Shown here: positions 23,941 to 36,782 of the stretch, piece after piece | Layout of the letters: every line of letters begins with the position of its first letter | Numbering within the stretch: the first letter of the stretch is position 1 | NCBI GenBank assembly: GCA_036971715.1 | Contig: JAVHJL010000003.1 | Coordinates: 930,001 to 994,000, forward strand | Direction of reading: 5' to 3' | Length of the DNA: 64,000 nt | Origin: Arthrobotrys musiformis | Taxonomy: Eukaryota; Ascomycota; Orbiliomycetes; Orbiliales; Orbiliaceae | The notes under the pieces: model-generated | What the model was told of the DNA's origin: nothing | The model's input: only the letters and a program-made list of their open reading frames with translations | The model's database searches: none | Translations under genes and position numbers: made by a program

Positions 23941-25338
23941 CTAGTAGCTTGGGGTGTAGGACTTCTTTGGTTGTGGGTAGCTGTTTTGTGTTAGTATGGG
24001 ATCGTGGGAGGGTGAAGGGGGAGGGGGTACCTTGGTCCGAGCTGCCTGACGTTCCAGCTGGCCAACCACTGGGCCATATCGATTGATTCTCTCAAATCCT
24101 TTCCAGAGACGAGACCGGCGAGGAAACCACCAGCGAAGGCATCACTGTTTTTTGGTTAGTTGTGTTTGATGGATTGAAATAGAGGGGATCACGTACCCAG
24201 CACCGTTGGTATCGATGATATCCTTCTCCTCGACGGCATGGACCTCGAACTCCTGGACGTCTTCTTCACCCTGGGTGGCAACGATGGTGGGGTGGGTACC
24301 CTGGGTGATGATGACGACTCTCTTCCTCTTCCCGTTCTCCTTGGGGAGGTTGGCGAGGTGCTTCGCGATAGCCTTGACGTCTGTTGTTCCCAACTCGTTG
24401 GCCTGGGCGTATGCCTCCGCCTCGGTTTCGTTACCGATCAGGTAATCCCAGTACTTGGACGTCGACGCCAACTGGTCTTTGAAGAACTGCGCGATGAACG
24501 GCGCGGAGATATTCATCACAAACGGTTTATCCTTCGCCGCGGCCTCCTCCGCCAGCGCCAGGATGGCGGGGACGGAGACGGTGAGGTGGTAGCCGCCGAC
24601 GTAGAAGTACTCGGCTTCCTCGACTAATTTCCAGATTTTTTCGGATTTTAGATGTTCGAGTTTGTAGTGGTTTGCTGCGCCGAGGTCGGTGCACATCGAG
24701 CGGTTGTGGCCGGTGATGATGACGCCGCAGCGGCCGGTGGGGACTTCCTCGTCGATGCGGTATTCCACGCGGAGACCCTCGGCGTCGCAGACTTCTTGGA
24801 GGCGTTGGCCGTAGGAGTCTTTGCCGATGCAGCCGATGTAGAGGACTGAATCTGCTGGGAGGATGTACTTTTTGGTTTACAAATTAATTAGCTAGATAAC
24901 TCACAATAATATATCTTCTATAAAAGGGGGAGGGGGGGCTAACCTGAGCACCACGGGCGGTGTTCTGGGCAGCTCCTCCAGCGACGAATTTTGCGGAGTA
25001 GTTGTTGACGAGGTCATCGTAGAGCTCGAGGTGGTTGGTGTTCGGGTCCGCGAGGATGGCGTCGTTGGCCTTGAGGTTGTACTTATCCAAGAGCTCCTGG
25101 GTACTAAATTATTTTACATCATGTCAATTGGACGTTTTCTTTCTATACAAAGTACTTTTTGCTGTTGGTTCCGTTTATTGGGGCAAGTGGGATGGCGGGG
25201 TTTTTTACCCAGTGGCTTGGATATCTACAACATCTCCGTTAGAAAAAAAAACCAAAAATTCCACCAATTGGCATTTTAATGGGGAAACAAACCGAGGAGA
25301 GGATTCTCCAAGCAGAGAAGAGAGTACTTGTTGACCAT
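23941..25338 (-). CDS. ADO1: adenosine kinase
   Basis: Six minus-strand exons (25338-25293, 25224-25209, 25103-24944, 24867-24197, 24144-24031, 23980-23941) give 348 residues, the usual length. It phosphorylates adenosine to AMP with ATP, in purine salvage and to relieve S-adenosylhomocysteine hydrolysis. Family marks: start MVNKYSLLCLENPLLDIQ, the substrate-binding GGAAQNTARGAQ, FYVGGYHLTVS, YLIGNETEAEAYA, and the PfkB signature DTNGAGDAFAGGF with the catalytic Asp, rebuilt across the fourth intron. Exon 2 is only 16 bases and is required for LLDIQATGTQEL. The last intron (branch TACTAACA) yields the expected GPSYPQPKKSYTPSY ending; without it the tail would be replaced by PLPLHPPTIPY. Confidence 0.93.
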
Positions 25339-25798
25339 TTTGACTGGTTTATGTGATATGGAACGGCGGGGCTGGCGGTGGTGAGAAAATGCTGGGGATG
25401 TGGGAGTTGAGGTTGTTGGAGTTTTGCGATTTCGGTGGGAGAAAAGCAGCAGGTTATAAGAAGAATTATTGGCGTAATAAGAGAGGGGCCGCTGCTGCTG
25501 CTGGACGAACCCAAAGTGGAGAGCTCCAGCCGGCGGTGGTTGCACCTGTCGCACTAACTTCAAACAGGAGGACGGCAGCGACGACCTGGTCAGAACAGGA
25601 AAGAATGAAAAGGCGGAAGGAAAACCAGTGGATATCATATTCGTTACAATCTAAATAGTTCACACATATTTTGCGCCCGCAGGAAAATTCAAATAAGATG
25701 AAAAATAAATGGCAGAAATGGCACATAGAAAAGGAAGGAAAGGGGGAGAAGAACGAAGAAACGATCGGGGGAAAAGCCCGACGTCGGATTTTTCATGT
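25339..25798. other. promoter region of adenosine kinase
   Basis: 460 bases between the adenosine kinase start and the stop of the next minus-strand gene. No gene is seen. Confidence 0.6.
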
Positions 25799-27516
25799 TC
25801 ATCGCATTTCGATTGCCGGAAATACCCGCTTTCCATAGAACCCATAGCCCAGGATCGATTGAATGTCCACATTATCAATCTTGGAACCCCACAGCTTCAA
25901 AACAACATACTTGCAGTACCTGTGCAACAGCCGTTAGTATATAGTTCATTTTAAAAAGTAATTTAAAAGAGAGTTGAGAGTATTTACCTTGGGGGATTGA
26001 AAACAATGAATGTCTTGTTATCCCGTAGTTGGAAGCGCATATACGCCTCACCATGGGTAGCACCATCGCTCTCCACGGAGTCTTTCTCTGCCTCCGCCTC
26101 GGCTTCTTCCTCTCTTCTCCGCCTTCGTATTCTCCTCTCCTGTGTGCCATTCCTCAACAGCCATCTTCTCAGCTCGTATTCTGAGGAATCGCCATCGGTC
26201 GGCTCTCCATCCCCTTCAACTTCTTCCACCTCTTCCTCTTCTTCCTCCTCTTCTCCCGTGGCCTCGTAAGGGCAATCGTGTTGATTGCCGGACTCAGCAT
26301 CATTATCATCCTCGGTGTCGGTTGCTCTAGGGAGCCTCCGACTGCCGGATGGCGGCCAGGGCATCGACCCTGCCGTAGTTGCCGGCGTAACAGTCTCATC
26401 ATCCCCATCACTTTCCCCTTCCACGGCTTCCTCCCCATCGCTTTCACCCACATTAATGGAGAGTTCTTCCATGCCATGTTCTTGAACCTCATAACCTCCA
26501 CTTTCATCATCCTCCTCATCCTTATCATCGTCCTCTTCCTCCCCTCTATACCCGGCTACGACATCGAACTCCGTCAGTCTCTCTCCGTCGGCGTAATCAT
26601 CCGCCTCCTCTTCCTCCTGCTCTTCCTCTTCACCCCGCTGGCGTTCCTGCCGCCGCTGCCGCTGCCGTCTATACATATCCCGTATGGTCAGATACGTCAA
26701 CTCAGCTGAATCATCGTCTTCATCCCTGGCATCCCTCCTCCTCGACCGTCTCTTCAAGGGCACCGTCCGTCGGTAAGACGCAATCTTCTTAACCACGGGG
26801 CTGAAGTCTTCGTCCGTAACCGCGATAACCCCTTCGGATATTGGACTTGTGAATCCGTGAGGCGGGGCTTTGATTTCTAGGTATTCGAGCGTGAACGGCT
26901 GTTTTGTTTCGTGCTGCAGGACGACGTTGCAACTATAGCGTTCGGTGCAGTAGACTGTTTTCACTAATTAGCAAACATACCCAGCCTCGTCTCTTTAAAT
27001 ACACTCTTGAATGGTGTATAGTAGATAAATTTAGGGTTTAAAAAGAATGAGGAACATACCACTCTCATCATCAGCCAGCATATTCCCAACTCTATACCTC
27101 TCACTCTCATAAGTCCCACCATCACAATACGCCAACGACAGATTCATAAGTTTATTCCCAGCCTGGGGACGCGAGTAATCCTCGATCCTCCGCTTCTTAG
27201 GCGGCTGGAACGAGAAGGGACAATCCGGATCGAAGGAAGATGCATGGAGATTCCTCCGACGGGATGTCGAATTTGAATTTGATATTTCCGCCGTAGTAGT
27301 ATTTGAGGTAAAGTTGGAAGTGGCCGTGGAAGTTGTAGCGGTGGTATAAGCGCGGGTTGTTGCCGTTAGAGGGTTGGAAAATCCCAGAGAGGCAATAAGG
27401 CCGTCGGTTGACAGCGACGGCACGGTGTTAGTGCTATTATTAGCGATGAGGGAACGGCGTGGACGGTGACGGAAGGGCCGTCGGCGTGGGGTGTAGGCTG
27501 GTGGAGTGTAGTCCAT
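25799..27516 (-). CDS. unknown protein, split beta-sandwich with long acidic insert
   Basis: Three minus-strand exons (27516-27060, 26954-25988, 25919-25799) close in frame to 514 residues. Residues 1-120 are basic, then Thr/Ser/Asn-rich, with a possible nuclear signal (PPKKRRIEDY). Residues about 123-198 (AYCDGGTYESERYRVGNML, YCTERYSCNVVLQHE, LEYLEIKAPPHGFTSPISEG) and 454-514 (MRFQLRDNKTFIVFNPPR, then YCKYVVLKLWGSKI, VDIQSILGYG) look like the first and last strands of one galactose-binding/discoidin-type sandwich such as APC10. Between them lie about 240 residues of Glu/Asp- and Arg-rich low complexity. The last exon matters: without the final intron (branch TACTAAC) the frame stops at FNPPR and the last strands are lost. 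The fold is inferred by eye; no function is assigned. Confidence 0.7.
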
Positions 27517-28667
27517 GTTCTTTTAGGCGACGGGCGACGACGATTTCGGGAATAGATCGATGCAAATATGCTCGTGAAGAGGCGTCCTCCCCCGGCCGGT
27601 TTTGTTTCTTTCTTTGGAGGTAAACGGGTAGGATACGATGGGATGTTGGAAGGGACCTTGGTATACCAGCTGGGCGATGAAGGTGGTGAAGATGATATGA
27701 TGGCAGTAAGGGAATCCTGTCGGTGGTTGGAAGTGGTGATGGCTGGCTGATGGCTGATGGCGGATGGCTGCTGGGCGGTTGGTTGGAGTTTGGTTGGTTT
27801 GTGTTGGTGTGTTGCGGATGAGGTTGTTTGAGCGCGTCTTCGGCTTCACACAAAATACCACACTGCAATATAATTATAATCATAAGAGACGACATCAGAG
27901 GCCAAAGACTTCAAAGACTTCGAGGACTTCAAGGGCTCCAGAGCCGGTGGCGCGGGAACGCAAATAGCAATATATCAGCCGCAAGTCTGCTTCGTACTTG
28001 GACATGCGGATTGCAGTCAGGAATGTCAGTTGCCTGAGTTATATCGGACTAACCGCATTGATCCAGATCTCTCGATATCACTCCCAAATCCATATCACCC
28101 GGACTATAAACTAACCAGATCGAAGATGATAATAACTATATTACAGGTGCTATAGACATCCTGAAACAGGCTTCTAGAAAAGATCCCCCCGCAATCTTGC
28201 AATTGGTCGTGTCAACTTATCACGCGGTTTTTCCCTGGGCAGGAGACATGTGCGCTTTATATAGAATACCGAAAGTGGAGCCGAACAACATCGCATTGCA
28301 TAAACGTGAAACGGCTTCACAGACGACCGCCCGTTTTAGCACTTCCATACTTCTGGAATATACACACAATGAGTATAGTAAAGAGCACGAAGTGAGAAAA
28401 AAAATTAAAAAAATAAAAATAAAAAAAGACCCTCAATCTAACGCCACTTGCTTGGTACCTGCATACTGTTATCATGCATATAAGTATAGGTACACTCAAG
28501 TATAAAAACGGCTTCCGTTCGAAAAAGAAACACCATATGCATTGACCCCAGTACACCCGATATAATAACAATAACATCTAAAACCAGCTTCTTTTCTTTT
28601 GAAAGACCCCCCTCCTTTCCATACGGAGAATCAGCCGTGGAAGCAGCAGCCATCGGTTGAAAGTAAA
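27517..28667. other. intergenic region
   Basis: Upstream of the preceding minus-strand gene and downstream of AOS1. No gene is seen; a purine-rich stretch of A with scattered T at about 28395-28430 stands out. Confidence 0.6.
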
Positions 28668-30224
28668 TCACTCCTCCCCGTCCGCATCCTGCGGCCTCAA
28701 ACAGTAGATAGGCGCACTGGTAATATCCCCATCGAACACCAGAATATTCTGCAACGGCTGCTCCCTCTTCCCCAAAAAGTTAATCACCCCCTGCGCCAAC
28801 ATCCCCCCCAATATCGCCGCAACAGGCGATAACTCCGTCCCCACGCTATCCAAGAACGAAATCGCAAAAGAAGGATCGACGTTCTCCAGCGGCAACGAAA
28901 GCGTGTTACGCGCATCGTGGACGCTGGACATGAACAGTTTTGTGTCGTCTTTGTGCGAGGTCGGATCCGGGAGTCGGCCGTGGGTTTGCTGGAACTTCCA
29001 CAGTCCTGTTGTCACCATCCAATATAATCAGCATCTCTAAATATATATATTAAATTTGGATTATGGGGAAGACGAGAGTGTTCACCAAAAACAGCCGGTA
29101 GCACAGCAGAAACCCCCTTTCTCTTCCTCGGCCTCCACGTCTTATCGATCTGTGAAGCCACAGCTTGCTCTAGCGGACAATAAACCTCCTCCTTCGTCAC
29201 AAACTCCGTGAACTTCCCGCCAGACTCCTTCTTCGTAGTCGCGCTAACGATGCTTCTCGTCCGTGTCTCGCTGCCAATCTTCGTCTCCACATTTGATCGG
29301 TCTCGCTCACTACCATATTATAAAAAATACCATGTCAGCACCTTTATCTCATAGAGATTCTCTAAAAGATATAAAACGAAGGAGAGACTCACATCACAAA
29401 CTGATGCTTTATCAAATCCGCAAACACAAATCCATAAAGCCCATAACAAGCGCCCGCATAAAACGCAACCCCGGCCTCTCGACACGCATTATTGATCGAT
29501 TTCTACCAAAAACCCACCAAAGTTAGCCAAACCTTCACCCCTTCCAATATAAAAAAAAATGTAGAAGCATAAATACCAAAGTCTCAAGCCCAGCTTCGGT
29601 AGCAATAACCACCGAAAACTGCTTAAAATACTCCGCATCCCGACTTTCAATCCCCCCCGCGGTATCAGTAGACACCTTCACACGAGGATTCAACCTCTGC
29701 AACGCCGGCGCCGCCGCTTCTGCCCTCTAAACCACCCCCAACGTCAATAACCACCACCCAAAAGGGCAAATAAACGGTAAAGAGAACGCACATTCATCCC
29801 AACCATCCCCTCATCCACAAAAAACTGCGCCCCAAGGTCCTCCTCCGTCATCTCCTCGCCATCATAAACCGTAATCGCCCCAATCCCCGCCAACACCAAA
29901 TTCTTCGCAATCTCGTTGCCGAGAGCCTTGATCGTAACAAGCAGTATATGCGCGTTGCGCATCCTAAACCCACACACCACATTAGAAAAATGCCACCCCG
30001 TAAACTTCAAAAAACATCGTAGAGAACTACCTAGCCTGCGCATCCATACCCCATAACCTAATCTGTCGATCATAAAGCGCGACCTCCTCTAAACTCCCAC
30101 ATTAGTAACACACCCATGGTATTTATACTGAAAGGTTTCACCCACCAGCAGAGATCTCATCGCCAACGGGCTGCGAAACGGCCTCAACGCCGTTTTGAAC
30201 CACCCCTTCCATCGTCGAGGACAT
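28668..30224 (-). CDS. AOS1: SUMO-activating enzyme subunit 1 (Aos1)
   Basis: Seven minus-strand exons (30224-30146, 30088-30031, 29963-29792, 29726-29577, 29502-29393, 29309-29086, 29005-28668) give 376 residues. Aos1 pairs with Uba2 as the E1 that adenylates SUMO in the nucleus. Visible family blocks: EVALYDRQIRLWGMDAQ, RMRNAHILLVTIKALGNEIA, KNLVLAGIGAITVYDGE, LGAQFFVDEGMVGMNRAEAA, LNPRVKVSTDT and YGFVFADLIKH, which is the Rossmann-like half lacking the catalytic cysteine (carried by Uba2). The C-terminal part ends LGKREQPLQNILVFDGD, then acidic residues. Several exons are under 110 bases. The gene follows class V myosin on the same strand with about 1 kb between. Confidence 0.92.
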
Positions 30225-31277
30225 TATAACACCGGCTTATAGCGAATACCGGCGATGGAAGCAAAGCCGATTTAGAAAAGTGGAGGTGTAAACTACTACG
30301 GTTGGTGATGAATGGGTGGATGGCAGTCAATTGTGATGGATGGATGGGACAAGATGGATGAAGCTCGCTTGAGACGCATTGCCCGTCAGGTAAAGTCAAG
30401 CTAAGCTTTCACGCGACGTCAAGGGTCCCTTTTTAGCTCTCCCCGGTCCGTGGTTGGGCCACAAAGATGCCGGCAAAATTCACATGCTGCTTCATCATAC
30501 AACAAAACAGCACTAGAGCGGTGTTAGGGCTAATGAATTATACATTTATCTTATGAGGGACTAAGTGATGGATTCGAAAGAAAAAGGAAGAAAGAGAAAA
30601 AAAGGCTTTTTGATATCATAAAAATATGGTTATACACACACCTAAACCCACATAGCGCTGTGGTTGGAATAAGGGAGTGCGCGAAGAGGAAAAAAGAATT
30701 TTAGGGCTGGCTCTCTAGAACAGAATAGAATGATAAAGTAGCAAGTTCAATGCGGCGTCGACAATGGTTTGTCCGCGCAGCATCGTAATGGTAGAATAGA
30801 AGCAGCATGGTCCATGGTATAAGAACTTGGAAGTGCGCAAAAAAAAAGGATAGTGGACAAAAGCAGGTACATAAAAACAGAAAACCATATCGAGTGAGGT
30901 TCTCGGTAATGTAATTTGTAAAAATGGAGAAGCTAAAAGACGCCAGTAGCACTCCCCGCCAGACAGCTAGAAGAAAAGGGTACATAGAAGGGAAAGTTGA
31001 TTTAACAGCTGCAACTTCTCATTAAACGTCTACGAACGTTTTAACAGAGGTATATGAGGATGGGGGAGAGTTGGAGAAAGGAAAAAACGTAAGCCGCTGG
31101 TTTGTAAGAAACAATTTAAGAAATAAAGCGCCCATGCTAAAGAAAAATATTCCCGTATCAAAAAATGCCCTAGAACTGTCGGCGTCACGGCTTAGGTGCT
31201 TTCGAAAAAGCTATGGGTTTGACTAGGCTGTTCTTTTGGTCAGCAGAATATTCTTACAACCACCGCATTATTTATGT
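30225..31277. other. intergenic region between AOS1 and class V myosin
   Basis: About 1 kb with the AOS1 promoter and the myosin 3' untranslated region. No gene is seen. If the last myosin intron discussed at that gene is spliced, its final codons lie at 31223-31240. Confidence 0.6.
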
Positions 31278-34200
31278 TTACTTACCACCGATAAGCTCTG
31301 GGTCAAGTAGTGCTCCCAAATCGCTTGGCTTCGTGCCAGACAAGCTACCGTTGATAGAAACATCACGCTCTTGCTGGGCAATGGCCTGGGCGGAGACGAT
31401 CTCAGTCAGACGACGAAGCTTGGGCAATTGCAACCCTATAGTCCAAAACGGTTAGAATGCAACACTGGAAGGTTTTCACAAGGTTGGGAACTCACAAGAT
31501 GGTAGATATGTCTCAAGAGCGGTGATTTGACGTGGCTCGGCGATTTCGTACGGGCCGCTGTCGTCCATATCAACGGGCGCAAGAAGGAGAACCTCGTTCT
31601 TGTCTGTGATGGCTCTCTTCTCAACCGCCTTCATGATTTCTCCGTTGATAGGTTGCTCGTAGTCTGCAACGAGGTATTGATTCAGGAGCTTCTGGATTTG
31701 TTGAGGAGATAGCCTACGATACAGTCAGCTTCATGAGCCCATTTAGCAAAAAGATTAAACCTCAACTTACATCCAGCAGATATCTTGGATGATTTCAATA
31801 TCGTTCAAAGTGGCCTTCTTGAGTTGAAGAAGCTTAGTCGCTTGCTATACACAGTTGTTAGCAACACTTTCAATACCACATTAATCTTGTGGACTGTTCT
31901 TACCATAAGATGCTCAAGCTGGAGAGTGCCCTCTGGCATGTCGTGACTCTTGCACCACTCCTCGATACGAGTGATGTTATAGTTGATCTGGAGACCACGC
32001 TTCCAAGACAAGAAGTTACGACGAAGGAGAAGGTCATTGAACGCAGTAACGCCGATAAGCTTCAACAATTCGGTCATGGCCTGTGCGACGATGGTATCCT
32101 CGAGGTAGTATGTCTTCATTGCCTTATAAACCTTATTCATCAAGCTCAGAAGATCATCCATACTAAAGGCAGGGGTGCTCGACGTTTGAAGCAGTTTGTT
32201 CAAGAATCGGTTGCCCTCGTTGGTAACGAAGCCAGGCAGAGATTGTGACTCGATTATAGCCGGAACAATCATCTTGTAAAGACGCTTCTTCAATATCTTC
32301 ATCCAAGTATGGTAGATGTTGAACTCGAGACTTTCCAAGTCATGCTTGACAACTTCAAGGAGCCTATCATACTCGAAATCGTCCGACTTCTGGGCCTCGT
32401 ACCAGTCTTCAGCAAGGAATACGAAGGATAGCATCTCGTGGACGTTGGAGAGCCAGAAAGCTCCAAGGTTGATCAACTCTTCTCCATCGTGGTGCTATTA
32501 AGCGTTAGTGCCCACCCCCCTCACGTTAAACGAATTGAAGAAAAACTTACCATAACCTCCTGCTGAATGTTCTGCATGACGGTAGCGAGGAACCGCTCCG
32601 ACTCCTTCACGAAGCCATTATGCCACATCTCAGAAGTAACAAGATTGATGAGGTAGGCTGGGAAGAGAACTTCCTTATCCTCAGGAGGATTCTGGGTATT
32701 TGGCTGAGGAATCTTGAGGCCCTGGATGAGACCGAAGGAGACCTCATTATTGAGAGCGTTTTCGTCCTCGAGGATATGAGCGACACTTGTCTCGGGGCTT
32801 TCGAGCAAGGGAGTGAAATTGAAGCCGTCCGACCCGCCAGAGCCGTTTCGGCGATGACCTTGGTTTGTTGCTGCCATTGATTGTGGTCGAGGATCATAGT
32901 TGCGAACCTGTCCATAAATTTCTCTAGATGCAGGGCCTGTGACTGCCACACTTTGGCGTTCTGTAGGTTTGCGTCCTGCTACCATCTTGAAAATCTCGTT
33001 CATGCCGCCGCCGCCGCCGCCATTCTTAGCCGGAGCTGCCTCAGCTCCCCCATAGACAGGTGGTGGTCTGCTGCTCATCTCATCTTCCAACAGTGTAATC
33101 TGCTGCTTAAGACCCAAGTTCTCAGTCTCTTGCTCCTTGAAGCGGCTAATAGTGCGCTCAAGTTCAGCCTTGGACTTAGCAAGGTTGTCCCTGAGGGTCT
33201 TAGCATCCTCTTGAAGGCGTCGACTATTCGCTTCTGATTCTTCGTACTGTTTCTGCGCAGCCTTTAGTTCTCCTTCTAAGATTGGCAAGCGAGCCGATAA
33301 GGCGTGGTATTGGTTGACCTCGCCCTGCGCCTCTCTTTGGTTTTGCTCCGAAGCAGTGGCCTTGTTCCTCCACACTTTCAATTGACTTTCCAAGCTGTCT
33401 ACTTGAGTCTCCAGTGCCTTCTTTTCTTCCGTTCGCTTCTGCAGCGTCTGTGTAAGCTCGACGACCTTGTTCTCCAGCTTGTACGAGACCTCCTTGATGT
33501 GGTCGAGTGAACGAGCTTCTTCGCGCAGCGATTTGAAGACTTTCTTGGCTTCCTTCTTACGGTACAAGCTCTGGATAATAACGATCTTGCGTCGGTATTG
33601 ACGCCATTTGATGATACCTTGTCTGGACCGGTAGACACGTTGGATAATCCTGGCCGCGTTTTCGAGGCGGGTTTGCAAGATGTGCTCTCTCGTAAGACGG
33701 CCCTTGCACACTGAAGATATGGGAGGTGAGTCGGTCATCGTGAATGCCGGGCAAACCGATTGAAGGGGGGTTTTGGGGGTCGCGGTAACTTACGGGCTTG
33801 TAAACGAATGACGCTCTTGCGGGTAGCAAGGAACATCTTTCGTTGTCTTTGCCCTCGCCAGACTCTTTGGATGGTAGTTGCAGCATGGACCTTCCGCAAT
33901 TCCTGTGCTTTGGACCTGGCCATCCAGCCTCTTGCGAGAGATTGAACTGCACGAAGCGATGTCATAGTTTCCAGGTAGCGCCTCCTATAGTATCTCATCC
34001 TTAGGTTCTTCTGGATCAAGACGGCAGCCTCGTTCAGTCGAGAAGTACGGATGTTTTCAAGATAGGCGAGCTAAGAATTCATAAGTTAGTGATTGAGCGG
34101 ACACTCTTCGCATCTTCTGGAAAGCGACATACCATGCCAGCCCTGAAGAAGATTTTTGTCTTTCCGAGTTGGTATTTGTCTTCCTCCTGGATCGCTTTTT

Positions 34201-36782
34201 TCAAAATCTCCAAACCCATATCTCTAGGCTCACCCCATTGAGAGGAGTGTAGCAACATGTAGTATCGGAAGGCGAACTCCTCGTAAGTCCAGCGGGTAGG
34301 GTAACCAGCACAACTAATTCTGACGGTTTCCAAGACACCACAGGCTCTCAACTGACTCAAAACCATAGGACCCTCCCATTTGAAGGCGACCTTAGCCTCA
34401 TTGGGCTTGATACATCGAATGTAATGGACTTCGGTGTTACCGATAGTCTGCACCAAATCAATCAAAGAGGCCTTGAAGATACCTCCGAGAGTTGGTTTAC
34501 GATTCGCGGCGCCAGCTGCAGGTCTCCGGCCGGGTCTACCGGGGGCGAGAGGGGCAGGTGTGCTTGGTTTCGCGGGAGTTGCGCTACCAGAGTCCGAGGA
34601 CTGTTATGCATTAGTATATTCCCCGAAAGGTCGTGCTCTGTCATGCTCAAAAACCTACCTTATCACGGACTTGAGCGGACGTCTTAAGGACTGCCGTCAA
34701 AAATTCATTCTTGGCTGAGTTGAGAACCTCCATGTGTTCATCCGGAACAGTATCACGATTCTTCTCAATGAAACCCTCCACGTCGTAGGTAACGTCGACG
34801 GCATAGTGACAGACGGTAAATGTAGACTTTCCGAATCTCGCCTTCTTGTAAAACTTTTCAAACTTGCCACCAGCTGTAGCAAAGTTTTGATCCAATTTGA
34901 TGACGAAGGAGCCATCAGAGCCACCAAGCAGCCTGGATTCCTCATCAAGAAGTGAGAGGATACCGAGCTTACCTTCAATCAACTCGATACAAGGTTGGTT
35001 GTCAGAAAAGTCGATGAAGCTCCAACTAATTTCTTCACGAACGTATTCCTCCTGCTCCAACTTGAAGACGTGTTGGTTGAAAGATTGCTGTAGCTTTTCG
35101 TTGGCGAAGTTGATACAGAACTGCTCAAACGAGTTTTTCTTAAAATGCTCGAAGCCGTAGATATCAAGAACACCAATGAAGCCCTTGATCTTATCCAAGA
35201 CTTCAGCAGGCAAAAGACGAGTGTTGATAGTGACAACGAGCCAATCGAACAAACTAGCGTAAATGTACTTCGCAACGGAGTCTTTAACAACCACACCCTG
35301 CTTCGGCGTCAAATCGGACATAATCTTGTCGTTACCTGTAACACGCTGTTTCTTTATCATCCATTTTGCGAAAGCCGAGGCGTCAACACCCAACAGCTCA
35401 GCTGCCTTCGCAAAGGACGGTTCAGAAGACGGCAAGGCCGCGGAACCAGTTCCACCAATCTTCGCATTTCCGAGATGGAGCAAGGCCGCCAACATTTTCC
35501 AGATCTCTTTCTGCGCTCTTTCGCTGACATTAACAGCTGTGAGGGCATTCCGAGTTAGGGTGAACTCTGCCGCATCATCAACATTAGGGATGATGGGGTC
35601 GCCACCCTGGTTCAGATAAAAGTAATCTTCAACTTGTTCGAGGCCGAACTCCTTTTTCTCTTCATCGGTTGAACCAGCAATCAATTGGTAGAAGATGTGG
35701 TAGTTTCGTTCCGCAGGTGGCTGGTATACCAAACGAGATCGCTCAAGTAGATAAATACGAGTCTTTGCACCAATAATGTTCGTTTGTTGGTCGAACATGA
35801 TCTCGATGTACTTTCCGAAACGCGACGAGTTATCGTTACGAGTAGTTTTGGCGTTACCGAACGCTTCCATTATCGGGTTGGTAGCCAAAATCTCCTCTTC
35901 GGTTTTACTCATCTTTCCACCTTTTGTATCCTTCTTCTTCTTCTTATCGGGCTTATCTGGATCTTCCACGGTGGCGAAATACCGCATGATGTGCTTAGCC
36001 GACACGGTTTTGCCAGCACCGGACTCTCCTGATACAACCACGGTCTGGTTCTTGCCATTGCGCAGCATTTGACTGGAGTTCATCTTTAGTATCCAGTACG
36101 CCAGTCAACGGGCAAAATCTATTCCTTACCGGTAAGCTTCCTCGGCGATCGCAAAAAGATGGGGTTCCTGATCCTCTCTTCGTTTCCCCGCATAGCCTTG
36201 AATCATCGATGGATCATAAAGATAATCCAAGCGGTAAAACGGGTTAGTAGCAATCAGCACGATACCACTGTACGTGTAAATGCTTTGACGCATGTAACGG
36301 AGCTTGATAGCTTGGAGCACTGTTTTACAAATGGACTTGTAAGCTTCGATCTCACACGAAAAGATGGTAAGGCTCTCGCCTCCGTACCTGCTGGCTCGTT
36401 AAGATGCGAAAGACTTGTCAAGTCATCGGATGCTTCGATGACTGGAGGATTTGCAAGTGGCGGTAGCGTCGAGTCATTCGGGTCCTTGAACGCAGCCATC
36501 TTGACCACGACAGTTTTTTCCTAACAGGACATCGTGAGCTACATAAGGATCAGACGATGAGTATGTTATATTCCAGCATACCTCGCCATTTTCGAGCTTC
36601 AACACGATGGAGACCTTATCTCCAGCCTGTGAGACACCCTCGACCTCTGCAGCCATCCATCCTTCGGTAACATCGGGATGCCAGACCCGCCTGGGGGACG
36701 TTAGTTGTGTGTCCTGCTGTTAGATATATAGTAGATGGAGGCACGAGCTAGCAACTTACGTTCCCTTTTGATAGAGATCCAT
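31278..36782 (-). CDS. MYO2: class V myosin heavy chain
   Basis: Twelve minus-strand exons (36782-36760, 36690-36582, 36520-36388, 36319-36130, 36072-34659, 34600-34133, 34070-33794, 33710-32551, 32494-31904, 31844-31771, 31713-31496, 31435-31278) close in frame to 1604 residues, typical for the class. It moves vesicles and organelles along actin toward hyphal tips. Order: SH3-like N-terminus (VWHPDVTEGWMAAEV), motor with P-loop GESGAGKT at 167-174 and the relay/switch II region (GVLDIYGFEHFKKNSFEQFC), a Pro/Ala-rich loop 2, IQ motifs about 793-930, coiled coil about 940-1110, and the globular DIL cargo domain about 1330-1560. The intron before the P-loop uses TACTAA as branch and the CTCCAG acceptor, giving EAYRQMLRNGKNQT. 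The last codons are uncertain: GTAAGT overlaps the stop and a downstream CTGAC...ACAG/CC TAG could end the protein at 31223 instead. Confidence 0.95.
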
